A stretch of 64,000 nt of DNA from CAVTRI01 sp963737075 (lineage in GTDB: Bacteria > Actinomycetota > Acidimicrobiia > Acidimicrobiales > Palsa-688), in contig CAVTRI010000002.1 in NCBI GenBank assembly GCA_963737075.1, positions 992,001 through 1,056,000 of the forward strand. The letters run 5' to 3'. Shown one piece after another: positions 24,876 to 33,117 of the stretch; within the stretch, counting starts at the first letter, position 1, and each line of letters opens with the position of its first letter. Below the pieces are notes generated by a model that saw only the letters and a list, made by a program, of their open reading frames with translations, searched no databases and was not told the DNA's origin. The translations under genes were made by a program, and so were the position numbers.

Positions 24876-27032
24876 ATGACCGCGCTCACTGCCTTCGTCC
24901 TCAAGCACCGTCGGAAGGTCATACTGGCCTGGCTGCTCCTGGTGCTCGTCGGCTTTGCCACGCTGAGTTCGACCACGAAGCGGCTCTCGACCGAGTTCAA
25001 GATGCCGGGCCAGGCGAGTTACGTCGCAGGCACGAAGATCCAGGCTCTCTACCACTCCGGTGGCAACGACTCCACGCCGGTGGTGGTGTCGGTGAGCGCG
25101 CCGCCCGGAGCGACGAGCGACGCCCGGACGGCGGACCGGGTGCTGACGGCGGCGGCAGCCGCGGTGCCAGGATCACGGATGGCCGACCAGTACAACACGG
25201 GCGACCCAAAATTTGCCGCCGCTGGGGGGCGCACCAACTTCGGGCTGGTGTTTATGCCTCCACAGACGGGTAGCGGGTTCAACGACACCCGTACTCCGGC
25301 CATCACGGCTGCGGCTGAGGGGGCCGCCCCGCCAGGCTGGTCGGCGGGCGTTACCGGGCTCGCCCAACTGGAGACCGGCACCTCGCAGAAGGGTATGGGC
25401 GCCTTCTCCGAGGTCCTTCTCGGCGGCCTGGGCGCCCTCGCCGTGCTCGCGTTCGTCTTTGGCAGCTTCATCGCTTTCGTCCCATTGCTCATGGCCATCG
25501 TCGCCATCCCGACCACCTTCTTGATCATCGGCGGTCTGACCCACATCACCGCCGTCAGCATCATCGTGGAGTTCCTGGTCGCCCTGATCGGCCTTGGCGT
25601 CGCCATCGATTACTCGCTGCTGGTGGTCACCCGCTGGCGAGAGGAGCGGGCCCACGGCCACACAAACGACGAGGCGGTGTCCCTGGCGATGGCGTCCGCC
25701 GGCCGCTCCGTGGTCTTCTCGGGGCTGACGGTCGGTGTCAGCCTGATGGCCCTGGCCGTGCTGCCCGTGTCGTTCTTGCGGAACATCGGAGCCGCTGGCT
25801 TCCTCATCCCGATCGTGTCGGTCGCCGTCGCCGTCACCCTCCTGCCAGCGTTCCTGGCCAGCGTCGGCCCGAAGATGGACCGGCCGCGCCTCAGGAGCGA
25901 GGTGCACGCCAGCCGACCCTGGACCGCCTGGGCCCGTCTGGTGCTGCGCTATCGCTGGGTCGCCGCGGTGGGAGGCACGGTCCTGCTGGTGGCGCTCATC
26001 GTGCCCGTGTTCGCTCTCAACATCGGAGAGCCCAAGAGCTCGGTCCTCGCCCAGCACGGCTCGGCTCACGACACCCTCGCCGGCCTGGAGGCCGGCGGAG
26101 TCCCCTCCGGGGTCATCGAACCCATGGAGGTCCTGGTGTCCAGCCCCGACGCCCAGACCGTGGCAGCAAAACTGGCCACCGTACCCGGCGTCTATACCGC
26201 GGCCGTCCCCTCTGGCTTCCATAGTCAGGGCACGACCATCGTCGAGGTGATCCCCAGCGCCGAGCAGAGCAGCTCCGCCGGAAGCGCCACCATTTCCGCC
26301 GTTCGCTCCACCGCCAGCCACCTGCCAGGGGTCATCGGGATCAACGGCATCGGGCCCGGCCAGGTGGACTTCATCCACGCCGTCTACGGATCATTCCCCC
26401 TCATGCTTACCCTGATCGGCGTTGCCACCTTGCTGCTGCTGACCCGGGCCTTCCGTTCGGTCGTGCTCGCCTTCAAGGCGGTGGTGTTCAACATGCTGTC
26501 GGTGGCCGCCGCCTACGGCGTGATGGTCTTCGTGTGGCAACAAGGCCACGGGTCCAACGCCATCTGGGGCGTTCCCGCCACCGGATCCATCACCACCTGG
26601 GTGCCGATTATGGTGTTCGCCTTCCTCTTCGGCCTGTCTATGGACTACGAGGTGTTCATCCTCACCCGCATCCGGGAGGAATACGACCGCACCGGCTCCA
26701 CCGACCACGCCGTGGTCACCGGCATCGGCCGCACCGGGCGACTGGTGACCGGCGCCGCCCTGATCCTGTTCATGAGCTTCCTGTCGCTGTCCACCGCGGG
26801 GATGACCGACCTCAAGGTCATGGCCACCGGCCTCGGCATGGGCATCCTCCTCGACGCCCTCGTGGTCCGCAGCCTGCTCGTACCTGCCCTCGTCGGCGTC
26901 CTCGGCAAATGGAATTGGTACCTTCCAGGCTGGCTGGCACGGGCCCTGTTCGTGCGCCCGCCGGCGCTTGCCAGCACCCCGCTCGCCGACGAGCAGCCCG
27001 AGCCCGTCCTCGTCGGGGCTGCTGAGCACTAG
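24876..27032 (+). CDS. MMPL-family RND transporter
   Basis: 718 residues from ATG 24876 (MTALTAFVLKHRRKVILAWL); ATG 24864 and 24840 are alternatives. Layout is the MMPL duplication: TM1, a periplasmic loop to about 185, a five-helix bundle with the GVAIDYSLLVVTRWREE signature. The second half repeats this with TM, a short loop, and GLSMDYEVFILTRIREE. The Asp-Tyr pairs in both repeats are the proton-relay residues of the family. At 718 residues it is of the compact TMM/lipid-export class (MmpL11/YdfJ-like). Substrate unknown, probably lipid or hydrophobic compound. It ends at a strong bidirectional hairpin. Confidence 0.9.
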   Translation: MTALTAFVLKHRRKVILAWLLLVLVGFATLSSTTKRLSTEFKMPGQASYVAGTKIQALYHSGGNDSTPVVVSVSAPPGATSDARTADRVLTAAAAAVPGSRMADQYNTGDPKFAAAGGRTNFGLVFMPPQTGSGFNDTRTPAITAAAEGAAPPGWSAGVTGLAQLETGTSQKGMGAFSEVLLGGLGALAVLAFVFGSFIAFVPLLMAIVAIPTTFLIIGGLTHITAVSIIVEFLVALIGLGVAIDYSLLVVTRWREERAHGHTNDEAVSLAMASAGRSVVFSGLTVGVSLMALAVLPVSFLRNIGAAGFLIPIVSVAVAVTLLPAFLASVGPKMDRPRLRSEVHASRPWTAWARLVLRYRWVAAVGGTVLLVALIVPVFALNIGEPKSSVLAQHGSAHDTLAGLEAGGVPSGVIEPMEVLVSSPDAQTVAAKLATVPGVYTAAVPSGFHSQGTTIVEVIPSAEQSSSAGSATISAVRSTASHLPGVIGINGIGPGQVDFIHAVYGSFPLMLTLIGVATLLLLTRAFRSVVLAFKAVVFNMLSVAAAYGVMVFVWQQGHGSNAIWGVPATGSITTWVPIMVFAFLFGLSMDYEVFILTRIREEYDRTGSTDHAVVTGIGRTGRLVTGAALILFMSFLSLSTAGMTDLKVMATGLGMGILLDALVVRSLLVPALVGVLGKWNWYLPGWLARALFVRPPALASTPLADEQPEPVLVGAAEH

Positions 27033-27060
27033 TCGCCGAGCCAGACTCAATAGTGGGATA

Positions 27061-27099
27061 CCGATGCCACGACCGCTGGGAAAGCGGTCGTGGCATCGG
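27061..27099. terminator. bidirectional hairpin terminator
   Basis: Perfect 17-base stem: CCGATGCCACGACCGCT (27061-27077), loop GGGAA, AGCGGTCGTGGCATCGG (27083-27099). It sits exactly between the convergent MMPL and radical SAM stops. No strong T-tract follows on either side, but position and perfection support shared termination. Confidence 0.8.
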
Positions 27100-27103
27100 G
27101 TGT

Positions 27104-28168
27104 TCACAGTTCCATCCGGAGCTGCGTCGATGGAATATCGGTCGGAGCCACCGGCGCGACATCGGATAAGACAGTCGCCGCCTCCACGCTCGGCCCGGTT
27201 TGCCTACGAGCGTGCGCAGCGAACGACCGCACCTGTGCGTTCAGCGCCCGCTGGTCTTCGGCTGGAAGGTACGCCCTCCGGTACCGACGTCGGTAGCCCT
27301 CCACGAGGTCAGGTCGGGCGGCCGCCAACCAATCTATGTAGTACTCGCGGACGCCAGGACGCAAATGCAGCGCCACCGACGAGATCGTTACCGCACCAGC
27401 GTCCACGCACGCGGCGACGACTTCTTCGATCTGGTCGGGCCGGTCCGAAAGACCAGGAAGGATGGGCGCGATGAGCACTCCACACGAGATACCTGCGTCG
27501 TTGAGTCGGCGTACTGCCTCCAATCGCCGGCGGGGCGGCGGCGTCCCCGGTTCTGTCAACTTCCACACCCTTTCGTCCAGGGTGCCGATTGACAGGTTGA
27601 CGCCGACCTGGGTGCGCCTCGACGCGTCGACGAGCAGCGCGAGGTCGCGCAGGATCAACGTGGACTTCGTCAGGATCGAGAACGGATTTCGAGCCTCGGT
27701 GAGCACGCGGAGTACTCCCTGCGTCAGGTGGTACTTGCCCTCGCACCGTTGATAGGGATCGGTGTTGGTGCCCATGGCGATGTGGTGCCCTGCCCATCGA
27801 CGAGCGGAGAGCTCGGCGCGCAAGAGCTCGACCGCATTGACCTTGACGACGATGCGCCGCTCGAAGTCCTCACCGATGTTGAGACCCAGGTATTCGTGGG
27901 TCGGTCGGGCGAAACAGTACGCACAGGCGTGGCTGCAACCGCGGTACACGTTGATCGTGTAGCGGAACGGCATGCGCGAGCGCGCCGGTACCTCGTTGAC
28001 GATCGACCGCGCGTTGACATGCAAGAACTCCATCCCGCTGAACTCGCCGCGTCCCACGTGTCGTTCGACCACGTCATCCTGGTCGAACAGGGCGTCCTGA
28101 TCGTCGTTGCCGCGCTCGTCTACCAGCCGCCATCGCAGGCCCGGACGACGCCGTACTGCCTCTGCCAC
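27104..28168 (-). CDS. radical SAM protein (Rv2578c/SplB-like)
   Basis: 354 residues. The [4Fe-4S] motif is RGCSHACAYCFARPTHEYLG with Cys78, Cys82 and Cys85. Further motifs, HIAMGTNTDPYQRCEGKYHL and TKSTLILRDLALL, match the Rv2578c family related to spore photoproduct lyase. The substrate of these non-spore proteins is not established; a DNA-repair role is plausible. A perfect actinobacterial SOS box lies 14 bases upstream of the ATG, which strongly suggests LexA control. It converges on the MMPL gene and is divergent from the secreted lysozyme-like gene. Confidence 0.9.
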   Translation of the reverse strand: MAEAVRRRPGLRWRLVDERGNDDQDALFDQDDVVERHVGRGEFSGMEFLHVNARSIVNEVPARSRMPFRYTINVYRGCSHACAYCFARPTHEYLGLNIGEDFERRIVVKVNAVELLRAELSARRWAGHHIAMGTNTDPYQRCEGKYHLTQGVLRVLTEARNPFSILTKSTLILRDLALLVDASRRTQVGVNLSIGTLDERVWKLTEPGTPPPRRRLEAVRRLNDAGISCGVLIAPILPGLSDRPDQIEEVVAACVDAGAVTISSVALHLRPGVREYYIDWLAAARPDLVEGYRRRYRRAYLPAEDQRALNAQVRSFAAHARRQTGPSVEAATVLSDVAPVAPTDIPSTQLRMEL

Positions 28169-28181
28169 GCCCCCAATCTAG

Positions 28182-28197
28182 TCGAACGAATGTTCGA
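28182..28197. promoter_or_regulatory. SOS box (LexA operator)
   Basis: TCGAACGAATGTTCGA: perfect TCGAAC-N4-GTTCGA, the actinobacterial LexA-binding consensus. It is 14 bases from the radical SAM start and 66 bases from the divergent gene at 28264, so it could control both, but proximity favours the radical SAM gene. Confidence 0.88.
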
Positions 28198-28263
28198 TAG
28201 CAAACCGCACGGTGCGCCCGCGCGGCACCGCCTGCCACAGATTCCATGTCAGAGTGAACAGCA

Positions 28264-29139
28264 ATGAGCGGAGTGGGAACGGCTGGCAGACCCCGGACTC
28301 ACGCCGCCCTCACCCGCCCGCGGCGCCGACGTCACCGAGGGCCGGGGATCGTGGTGCTCGTGGCCGCGGTTGTCGTGGCTGCCGTCGCCGGCACGGTAAT
28401 CGCGCTCAACACCGGGTCTTCAAGGCCAGCAGTCCCGCCCGGATGTTCCGTGGCCGGCTCCGCCAACCGCCAGTACACCCTCAGTCTCGACCAGGCTCAG
28501 AACGCGGCGATCATCGCCGCCGTCGCCTACAAGGATCAGCTGCCAGACCATGCGGTCACCGTGGCCCTGGCGGTCGCCTTACAGGAGTCGGAGCTCAGGA
28601 ACCTTCCCTACGGCGACCTCGACTCCGTCGGCCTCTTTCAGCAACGTCCATCTCAAGGCTGGGGAACGCAGGCGCAGCTACTCGATCCCGTGTATGCGGC
28701 CTCGGCCTTCTACGGCCGACTTGCTCACATCTCCGGATGGCAAGCGATGTCGGTCACCGAGGCAGCTCAGGCCGTTCAGCTGAGTGCGGCGCCAAGTGCA
28801 TATGCAGCATGGGAGGACGAGGCACGGGCGCTCGCGATCGCCTTGACCGGCGAGGTTGCCGCCGGTTTCACCTGTAATCTCAACGGCTTCGGCGGGGCGG
28901 CGCCAACTTCGACCTCGCTAAGTCAGGCCATGGCGCACGAAATGGGCGCGCCGCTTCTAGGGGTTCCGGTCAGCAGCAAGACGGGCTGGTCGGCAGCCAC
29001 CTGGGCTGTCGCCCACGCCTACAACTACCACCTGCGGAGCGTCTCCTTTGCGGGGCAGACCTGGCGGTCGAGCTCAGGGAAATGGGCACCGGACGCAGCC
29101 GGCCTGAACCCGCAAGTAGTGACGGTGTCCGTTCGCTAG
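28264..29139 (+). CDS. membrane-anchored lysozyme/transglycosylase-like protein
   Basis: 291 residues. A basic cytoplasmic N-terminus (RPRRRRHRGPG) is followed by one transmembrane helix (about 28-47) and an extracellular domain. VALALQ-type segment VALAVALQESELRNLPYGDLDSVGLFQQRPSQGWG, with its putative catalytic Glu in QESE, and DPVYAASAFYGRL resemble actinobacterial lytic-transglycosylase-like proteins. The C-terminal module (TGWSAATWAVAHAYNYHLRSVSFAGQTW) is a common companion domain of unknown role. It probably acts on peptidoglycan. Divergent from the SOS-box radical SAM gene. Confidence 0.75.
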   Translation: MSGVGTAGRPRTHAALTRPRRRRHRGPGIVVLVAAVVVAAVAGTVIALNTGSSRPAVPPGCSVAGSANRQYTLSLDQAQNAAIIAAVAYKDQLPDHAVTVALAVALQESELRNLPYGDLDSVGLFQQRPSQGWGTQAQLLDPVYAASAFYGRLAHISGWQAMSVTEAAQAVQLSAAPSAYAAWEDEARALAIALTGEVAAGFTCNLNGFGGAAPTSTSLSQAMAHEMGAPLLGVPVSSKTGWSAATWAVAHAYNYHLRSVSFAGQTWRSSSGKWAPDAAGLNPQVVTVSVR

Positions 29140-29156
29140 ACAAGCCAGACGCTCTG

Positions 29157-29696
29157 TCAGGCGTAGGCGCCGTGACCACCGCCGGTGTCGGCCAGCTTGG
29201 CCATGCGGGTGCCGTCCAGGTAGTAGCGGCGGGCCCAGATACCGGTCGCTTTCTCCTCCCCGACCGGCATACGCCACGTGCTAACCCGGCTGTCCTGCAA
29301 GGAAACGCCTATCAAGGCTCGCGGCTGGTCGTTTGTTTCGTCCACGTATGAGTCCGCGGCTTCCGCAGGGACGTACCGCTTCGCGATGTTCCGGTAGAGG
29401 TCGCGCCATTCATCGTCGTGTCCCGGTTCGTGGAGTATCCGGGCGTCGCCCTGGATGGTGACCTTCCGGTACGGGAGCGGCTCTTCGTCGACGGACAAGC
29501 CGATGCGGCTATCGCGCTGAATATTGGCCAGAAAGGCGGATGTCACCCGGGGAGTGAATACCACGTCATCTTCGACCCGGATGAACCATGTGGGCACGAC
29601 GCGGGGGTAGCCGTCGGCGTCCACGGTCCCGATTCGCACGAGATGGCCCGGCTCGTCGAGAAACGCTTCGAGTTCTGGCAAGCTCAGAGTAGGCAT
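29157..29696 (-). CDS. PNPOx-like split-barrel flavin/F420-binding protein
   Basis: 179 residues from ATG 29696 with AGGAGG upstream. The split beta-barrel pattern is LVRIGTVDADGYPRVVPTWFIRVEDDVVFTP, FLANIQRDSRIGLSVDEEPLPYRKVTIQGDA, then a helical tail. Such actinobacterial proteins bind FMN or F420 and reduce small molecules or act as pigments' reductases; the substrate is unknown. It converges with the lysozyme-like gene (17 bp). Confidence 0.85.
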   Translation of the reverse strand: MPTLSLPELEAFLDEPGHLVRIGTVDADGYPRVVPTWFIRVEDDVVFTPRVTSAFLANIQRDSRIGLSVDEEPLPYRKVTIQGDARILHEPGHDDEWRDLYRNIAKRYVPAEAADSYVDETNDQPRALIGVSLQDSRVSTWRMPVGEEKATGIWARRYYLDGTRMAKLADTGGGHGAYA

Positions 29697-30021
29697 GCTG
29701 ACCTCCTGGTTCGCATCATTTCGCTTCCACTTGGGCGGCTCGCTTCCTGATGCTCTCGTTTGAATGTAGCGCGAGCCCTTTCCGCCGGCATGTGGGTGAG
29801 TATCCGACGCGAGCGCTACCCGTTGCTCTGTCACGATTCATGCAGAGGTGTGGACGTGACGTTGAGGAGGGTGCCGATGACCACTTCGACCTACTCGTTG
29901 CGTGCGCCGGGATCGGGAGCGCGACTCGCGACCGGGTGTCCGGCTCCCGGCCGGGGTCGACGCCAGCTGACTCAACGAACAAGCTGGCCCGGCAACCTTT
30001 CGCTCCGGCCTCTGCTGTTCG
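29697..30021. other. intergenic stretch, no supported gene
   Basis: A possible 60-codon frame at ATG 29877 has a fine ribosome-binding site (GAGGAGGGTGCCG), but the product (MTTSTYSLRAPGSGARLATG...) is Arg/Pro-rich, overlaps the TetR gene and resembles nothing known. I see no RNA gene or repeat here. Confidence 0.3.
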
Positions 30022-30669
30022 CTAGCTCAGTTCGGGCCCGTAGATGCATTTGGCGATGATGGTGATGATGGTGTCGAGGAGCTCGGCGGGGTCTTTGTCA
30101 AGGGACTGGGTGACCATGCGTTCCGCCATCCAGCCCAGCGCCTCGCCGGCGAGCTGCGGGTCCAGACTGCGGGCGAGCCCGCGGTCGTGGGCGTCTTTGA
30201 TCCGAGCCGTGAGGTCGTCAATCCAGTATGAGCGCATGAACGCCTGGTAGTTGCGTTCGACCTCTTCATCGCTGGCTGCAGCGTCGGAGACCGCTTTGAG
30301 CACCCCTCGGTTGTCCGCCAGGAGTTGACTGAGGGCCGCCACCGAGGCAGCCGGGACCTGGTCGCCGGCGGTTTCGGCGTCCCGAGCCTCGGCGAGCACC
30401 GTCCAGACCTCTTCGAGCAGGTCGAGAAGAACAGCTTCCCGATCCGGGAAGAAGCGGTAGAACGCGGTGCGGCTCAGCCCCGTCCCGTGCATCAACTCCT
30501 CAACGCTGAGCTCCCGGAACGGCCTGGCCCTCAGCTCGCGGCGAGCGACGTCGATGATCTGCTCCCGGGTCTCGTTCCGTCGGCGCCGGTTCGCGGACCG
30601 GCGTGTTGAGAATGTGTTTGACACGCGGTGAACACTAGTCCAGGAAAATGTCCGAAACGCGTTGCTCAA
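30022..30669 (-). CDS. TetR-family transcriptional regulator
   Basis: 215 residues. The HTH (about 35-85) reads RRNETREQIIDVARRELRARP, LSVEELMHGTGLSRTAFYRFFPDREAVLLDLLEE. The C-terminal domain looks like the EthR-type (WIDDLTARIKDAHDRGL, LAGEALGWMAERMV). The true start may be a few codons inside, since the first 20 residues are unusual. Divergent from the GT2 locus by 101 bp and therefore a candidate regulator of the surface locus. Confidence 0.85.
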   Translation of the reverse strand: MSNAFRTFSWTSVHRVSNTFSTRRSANRRRRNETREQIIDVARRELRARPFRELSVEELMHGTGLSRTAFYRFFPDREAVLLDLLEEVWTVLAEARDAETAGDQVPAASVAALSQLLADNRGVLKAVSDAAASDEEVERNYQAFMRSYWIDDLTARIKDAHDRGLARSLDPQLAGEALGWMAERMVTQSLDKDPAELLDTIITIIAKCIYGPELS

Positions 30670-30770
30670 TAGGTTACTGACGAGTATAGTTACGTCACAG
30701 CCAAGTTCATCGAGTGTCGGATAGGTGTCACACTTGGTTGTGCTCGGTGTACGGACAGGAGAAAGTGGCG

Positions 30771-31849
30771 GTGGGCAACGCGAAGGGGCGAGAGCTGCCG
30801 GCGGCCGAAGCGGGTTCAGCAGTGGTCGTGCTGATTCCCGCCCGCAACGAGGAAGAGCAGATCGCGGACGCGATCGAGAGTGTGCGAGCGCAGACGGTTC
30901 CGGTCCGGATTGTGGTGTGCGCTGACAACTGCACCGACCGCACCGTTGACATCGCCGGTTCCTACCCAGACGTCACGGTCTTCGACACCGTCGCCAACAC
31001 TGGCAAGAAGGCCGGCGCGCTCAACCAGGGCTGGGATCGATACGGCCGGCAGGCCAGGTTCGTGTTCTCGATGGATGCCGACACGGTGCTCGCTCCGGAC
31101 TGCATTGAGCAGATGCTGGAGAGGATCGGGGACAGGGGGGCCGTGTGCGCCTGGCCTGCTCTGAAACCAGCAGCCTCCGAGCGTCGTTTTCACCACGTCA
31201 TGCATCGCCTCACACGGCTCGATTACGGGGGATTCGGTCGGACTATCCGAGCCCGCCGCTACGCCACCGAGGTTCTGTCAGGCATCGGTACGTTGTTCCA
31301 CGGGAACATGCTCCGTCTCCTCGCCACCGAGCACGGCGGGCTGCCTTGGGCAACTGATTCCGTTGTGGAGGACTACCGGATCAGCCTCGAGATTCGCCGC
31401 CTGGGTTACGACATTGCCGTCGTGCCCACAGCCATCGCTCATACCGACGCAATCGTCGACATGAAGGGTCTCTAGCGTCAGCGCACACGCTGGGCCAGCG
31501 GCACATGGCAGGAGCTGATGCGGTTCGGCTGGCAGCCCTACACCTGGAGAGTGTGGCTGTCGGCCGGCCTGTGCCTGGGAAACCTGTTGCTACGGATCAT
31601 TGCCGCTGCATTGTTGCTCTTCGTGGTTTTGTTTTGCCGTGGCTTTAAGTACAACTTGCTGTGGCTGATCCCCCTGGCGGTTCTGTGGTGGAGCAGATTG
31701 ACGTCCTCCGCAATACGCCCAACACTGACAGAAGAGACGTCTTGTTGGCGCTCAGCATTGTTCCTGTGGAGGCGTACAGACTCTTGCGGGAAACCTGGAC
31801 TCTCTGGTCTCTGGGACGCGCCCTGCGTCGACGGAGAATGGCGTGGTAA
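30771..31849 (+). pseudogene. family 2 glycosyltransferase, interrupted by an amber stop and a frameshift
   Basis: Processive-type GT2 of about 355 residues from GTG 30771 (AGGAG nine bases upstream). Motifs in order: VVVLIPARNEEEQIADAIES, VVCADNCTDRTVDIA, NTGKKAGALNQGW, FVFSMDADTVLAPD (DxD) and TDSVVEDYRISLEIRRLGYD (ED). The frame then ends at an in-frame TAG (31473-31475) after IVDMKGL. Directly behind it the same frame reads RQRTRWASGTWQELMRFGW, the catalytic QxxRW motif, followed by membrane helices. Near 31686-31690 a missing base shifts the rest to another frame (VEQIDVLRNTPNTDRRDVLL to GRALRRRRMAW). Two independent lesions make true inactivation plausible. It probably made a surface polysaccharide with the downstream genes. 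Confidence 0.85.
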
Positions 31850-31862
31850 AGGAGGTGAATGA

Positions 31863-32036
31863 ATGTACGGTACGAGCGATCCTTTGAGCGGCGGCGTGGC
31901 AGCGACCACCGCTGGAACAGGTCTTGCCTTCACCGGGGCGCACATCGTCGGTCTAGTTGTCCTAGGCATCGGCTTGCTTTGCTCTGGCTTGACGCTCCTC
32001 AGTCTCGCACGTCGGCGTCGGCGGGCCCACTCATAG
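31863..32036 (+). CDS. 57-residue LAFTG sorting-signal protein
   Basis: ATG 31863 preceded by AAAGGAGGTGA (31849-31859), an ideal ribosome-binding site. The 57-residue product starts MYGTSDPLSGGVAATTAGTG and then carries LAFTGAH, a hydrophobic helix (about 27-48: IVGLVVLGIGLLCSGLTLLS) and the tail ARRRRRAHS. That is a complete cell-wall sorting signal (LAxTG, membrane span, Arg tail) with only about 20 residues before it and no separate signal peptide. A sortase gene lies 1.05 kb downstream. The protein is likely a minimal sortase substrate, acting as an anchor or carrier for the product of this locus. It overlaps no other credible gene. Confidence 0.75.
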   Translation: MYGTSDPLSGGVAATTAGTGLAFTGAHIVGLVVLGIGLLCSGLTLLSLARRRRRAHS

Positions 32037-32044
32037 ATCGATGT

Positions 32045-32070
32045 CCCCCGGGGGCAGGTCACCCCGGGGG
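32045..32070. other. GC hairpin between LAFTG gene and deacetylase-like gene
   Basis: Nine-base stem CCCCCGGGG (32045-32053) / CCCCGGGGG (32062-32070), 8-base loop, 34 bases ahead of the next start. No T-run. It could be a partial terminator, an attenuator or an mRNA processing/stability element that gives the small upstream gene higher expression than its neighbours. Confidence 0.5.
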
Positions 32071-32103
32071 CACCGGCCTACAAGGAAAGAACGCGATAGC
32101 GAC

Positions 32104-33117
32104 ATGAAAAAACTGATCGGAATACTGTGCGGGCTCCTCGCACTGACTGGCACCCTGATCTGGGCCACTGGCGCCCTAGGGGCGTCGACCGCAACTGCCG
32201 CGGCTCCGGGTCCCTCGATATCCAACATTCCAGTACTCGTTTACCACGAACTCAACAACGGCTGCGCGGCAACCGTCCAGGCGTGCAATGGCGCCGACCC
32301 CGAGAGCGTCAGTACCGCCCAGATGAAAGCGGAGTTGACCTGGATGCACACGCAGGGCTACCAGACCGTCAATTTGACACAATACATCGCGTGGCTACAC
32401 GGCAACACCAGCGGCCTTCCCGCGAAACCTGTCTTGCTTACCTTCGACAACGGGATCGGTAATCTGCTGCAGGGCGCCATTCCGATTCTGCAGTCGCTTC
32501 ACTACACCGCGGTGCCCTTTCTCGTCGGCGGCTTCGCTGACGGAGCGGCTGGAGTCTGTCACGGGACCGCGATTGCCAGCCAACCGGCCATCAACACGCA
32601 GCCCGGATGCCCGGTGGACAATTACGGCTGGGACCTGACGTGGGCGCAGCTTGAAGCCTTGCCAACTAGTGTCTACCAGTTCTCATTGGAAGCCGGTCCC
32701 TCGGGACATTTCGTCCAGACGTACGACGCGAATTGCTACCAGTTCTACGCCTGCATGGCGCCTGGTGAGACCGTCGCCCAATACGAGGCTCGGGTTCAGG
32801 CGGACCAGAACATCGGGATCTCGGAGATCAAGCATCATTTGAAGAATGTAGATGTGAATGCTTGGGTCGTGCCCTACAGCGACCTTGGCTATACACGGTG
32901 CGCACAGGCGGACTGCACACCGCAGAACTCGAACGGGCCGACCGGCTGGCTCCAGTCCGAAGCAGCCCGTAGCTTCCAAGTGGCATTCGTAGAGGACGCT
33001 TCTCAAAATGGTGTGATGAACCAGCGTTTCCGCTTCGACGTCAATGGGTGGATGACGCAGTCCCAGTTCCAGTCCATGCTCAATGCCGACATCGCCGCCG
33101 GCAGTTTCAACCACTGA
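32104..33117 (+). CDS. secreted polysaccharide-deacetylase-like protein with altered metal site
   Basis: 337 residues with a Sec signal peptide (MKKLIGILCGLLALTGTLIW, cleavage near ALGA/ATAAA). NodB-type layout: IPVLVYHELNNG, KAELTWMHTQGYQTVNLTQY, KPVLLTFDNGIGN, then SLHYTAVPFLVGGFADG. The usual TFDDG is TFDNG here, replacing the second Asp, a metal ligand in CE4 enzymes. The later metal His motif appears as FSLEAGPSGH instead of SHTxxH. Cys residues (six or more) suggest disulfides. Catalysis by the normal CE4 mechanism is doubtful; it may bind glycans instead. Its 3' end overlaps the sortase start by 35 bases. Confidence 0.8.
   Translation: MKKLIGILCGLLALTGTLIWATGALGASTATAAAPGPSISNIPVLVYHELNNGCAATVQACNGADPESVSTAQMKAELTWMHTQGYQTVNLTQYIAWLHGNTSGLPAKPVLLTFDNGIGNLLQGAIPILQSLHYTAVPFLVGGFADGAAGVCHGTAIASQPAINTQPGCPVDNYGWDLTWAQLEALPTSVYQFSLEAGPSGHFVQTYDANCYQFYACMAPGETVAQYEARVQADQNIGISEIKHHLKNVDVNAWVVPYSDLGYTRCAQADCTPQNSNGPTGWLQSEAARSFQVAFVEDASQNGVMNQRFRFDVNGWMTQSQFQSMLNADIAAGSFNH

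Noticed and set aside
29877..30059. 60-codon ORF with a strong ribosome-binding site
   Set aside because: Arg/Pro-rich product without similarity, overlapping the 3' end of a TetR gene; no independent support.
31473..31475. Recoding of TAG as a sense codon in the GT2
   Set aside because: Several intact genes in the window end with TAG (for example at 22097 and 27032), and the same gene has a second lesion.
32037..32103. Cyclic-di-GMP or similar riboswitch before the deacetylase-like gene
   Set aside because: Only a simple GC hairpin is present in 67 bases; too short for an aptamer.
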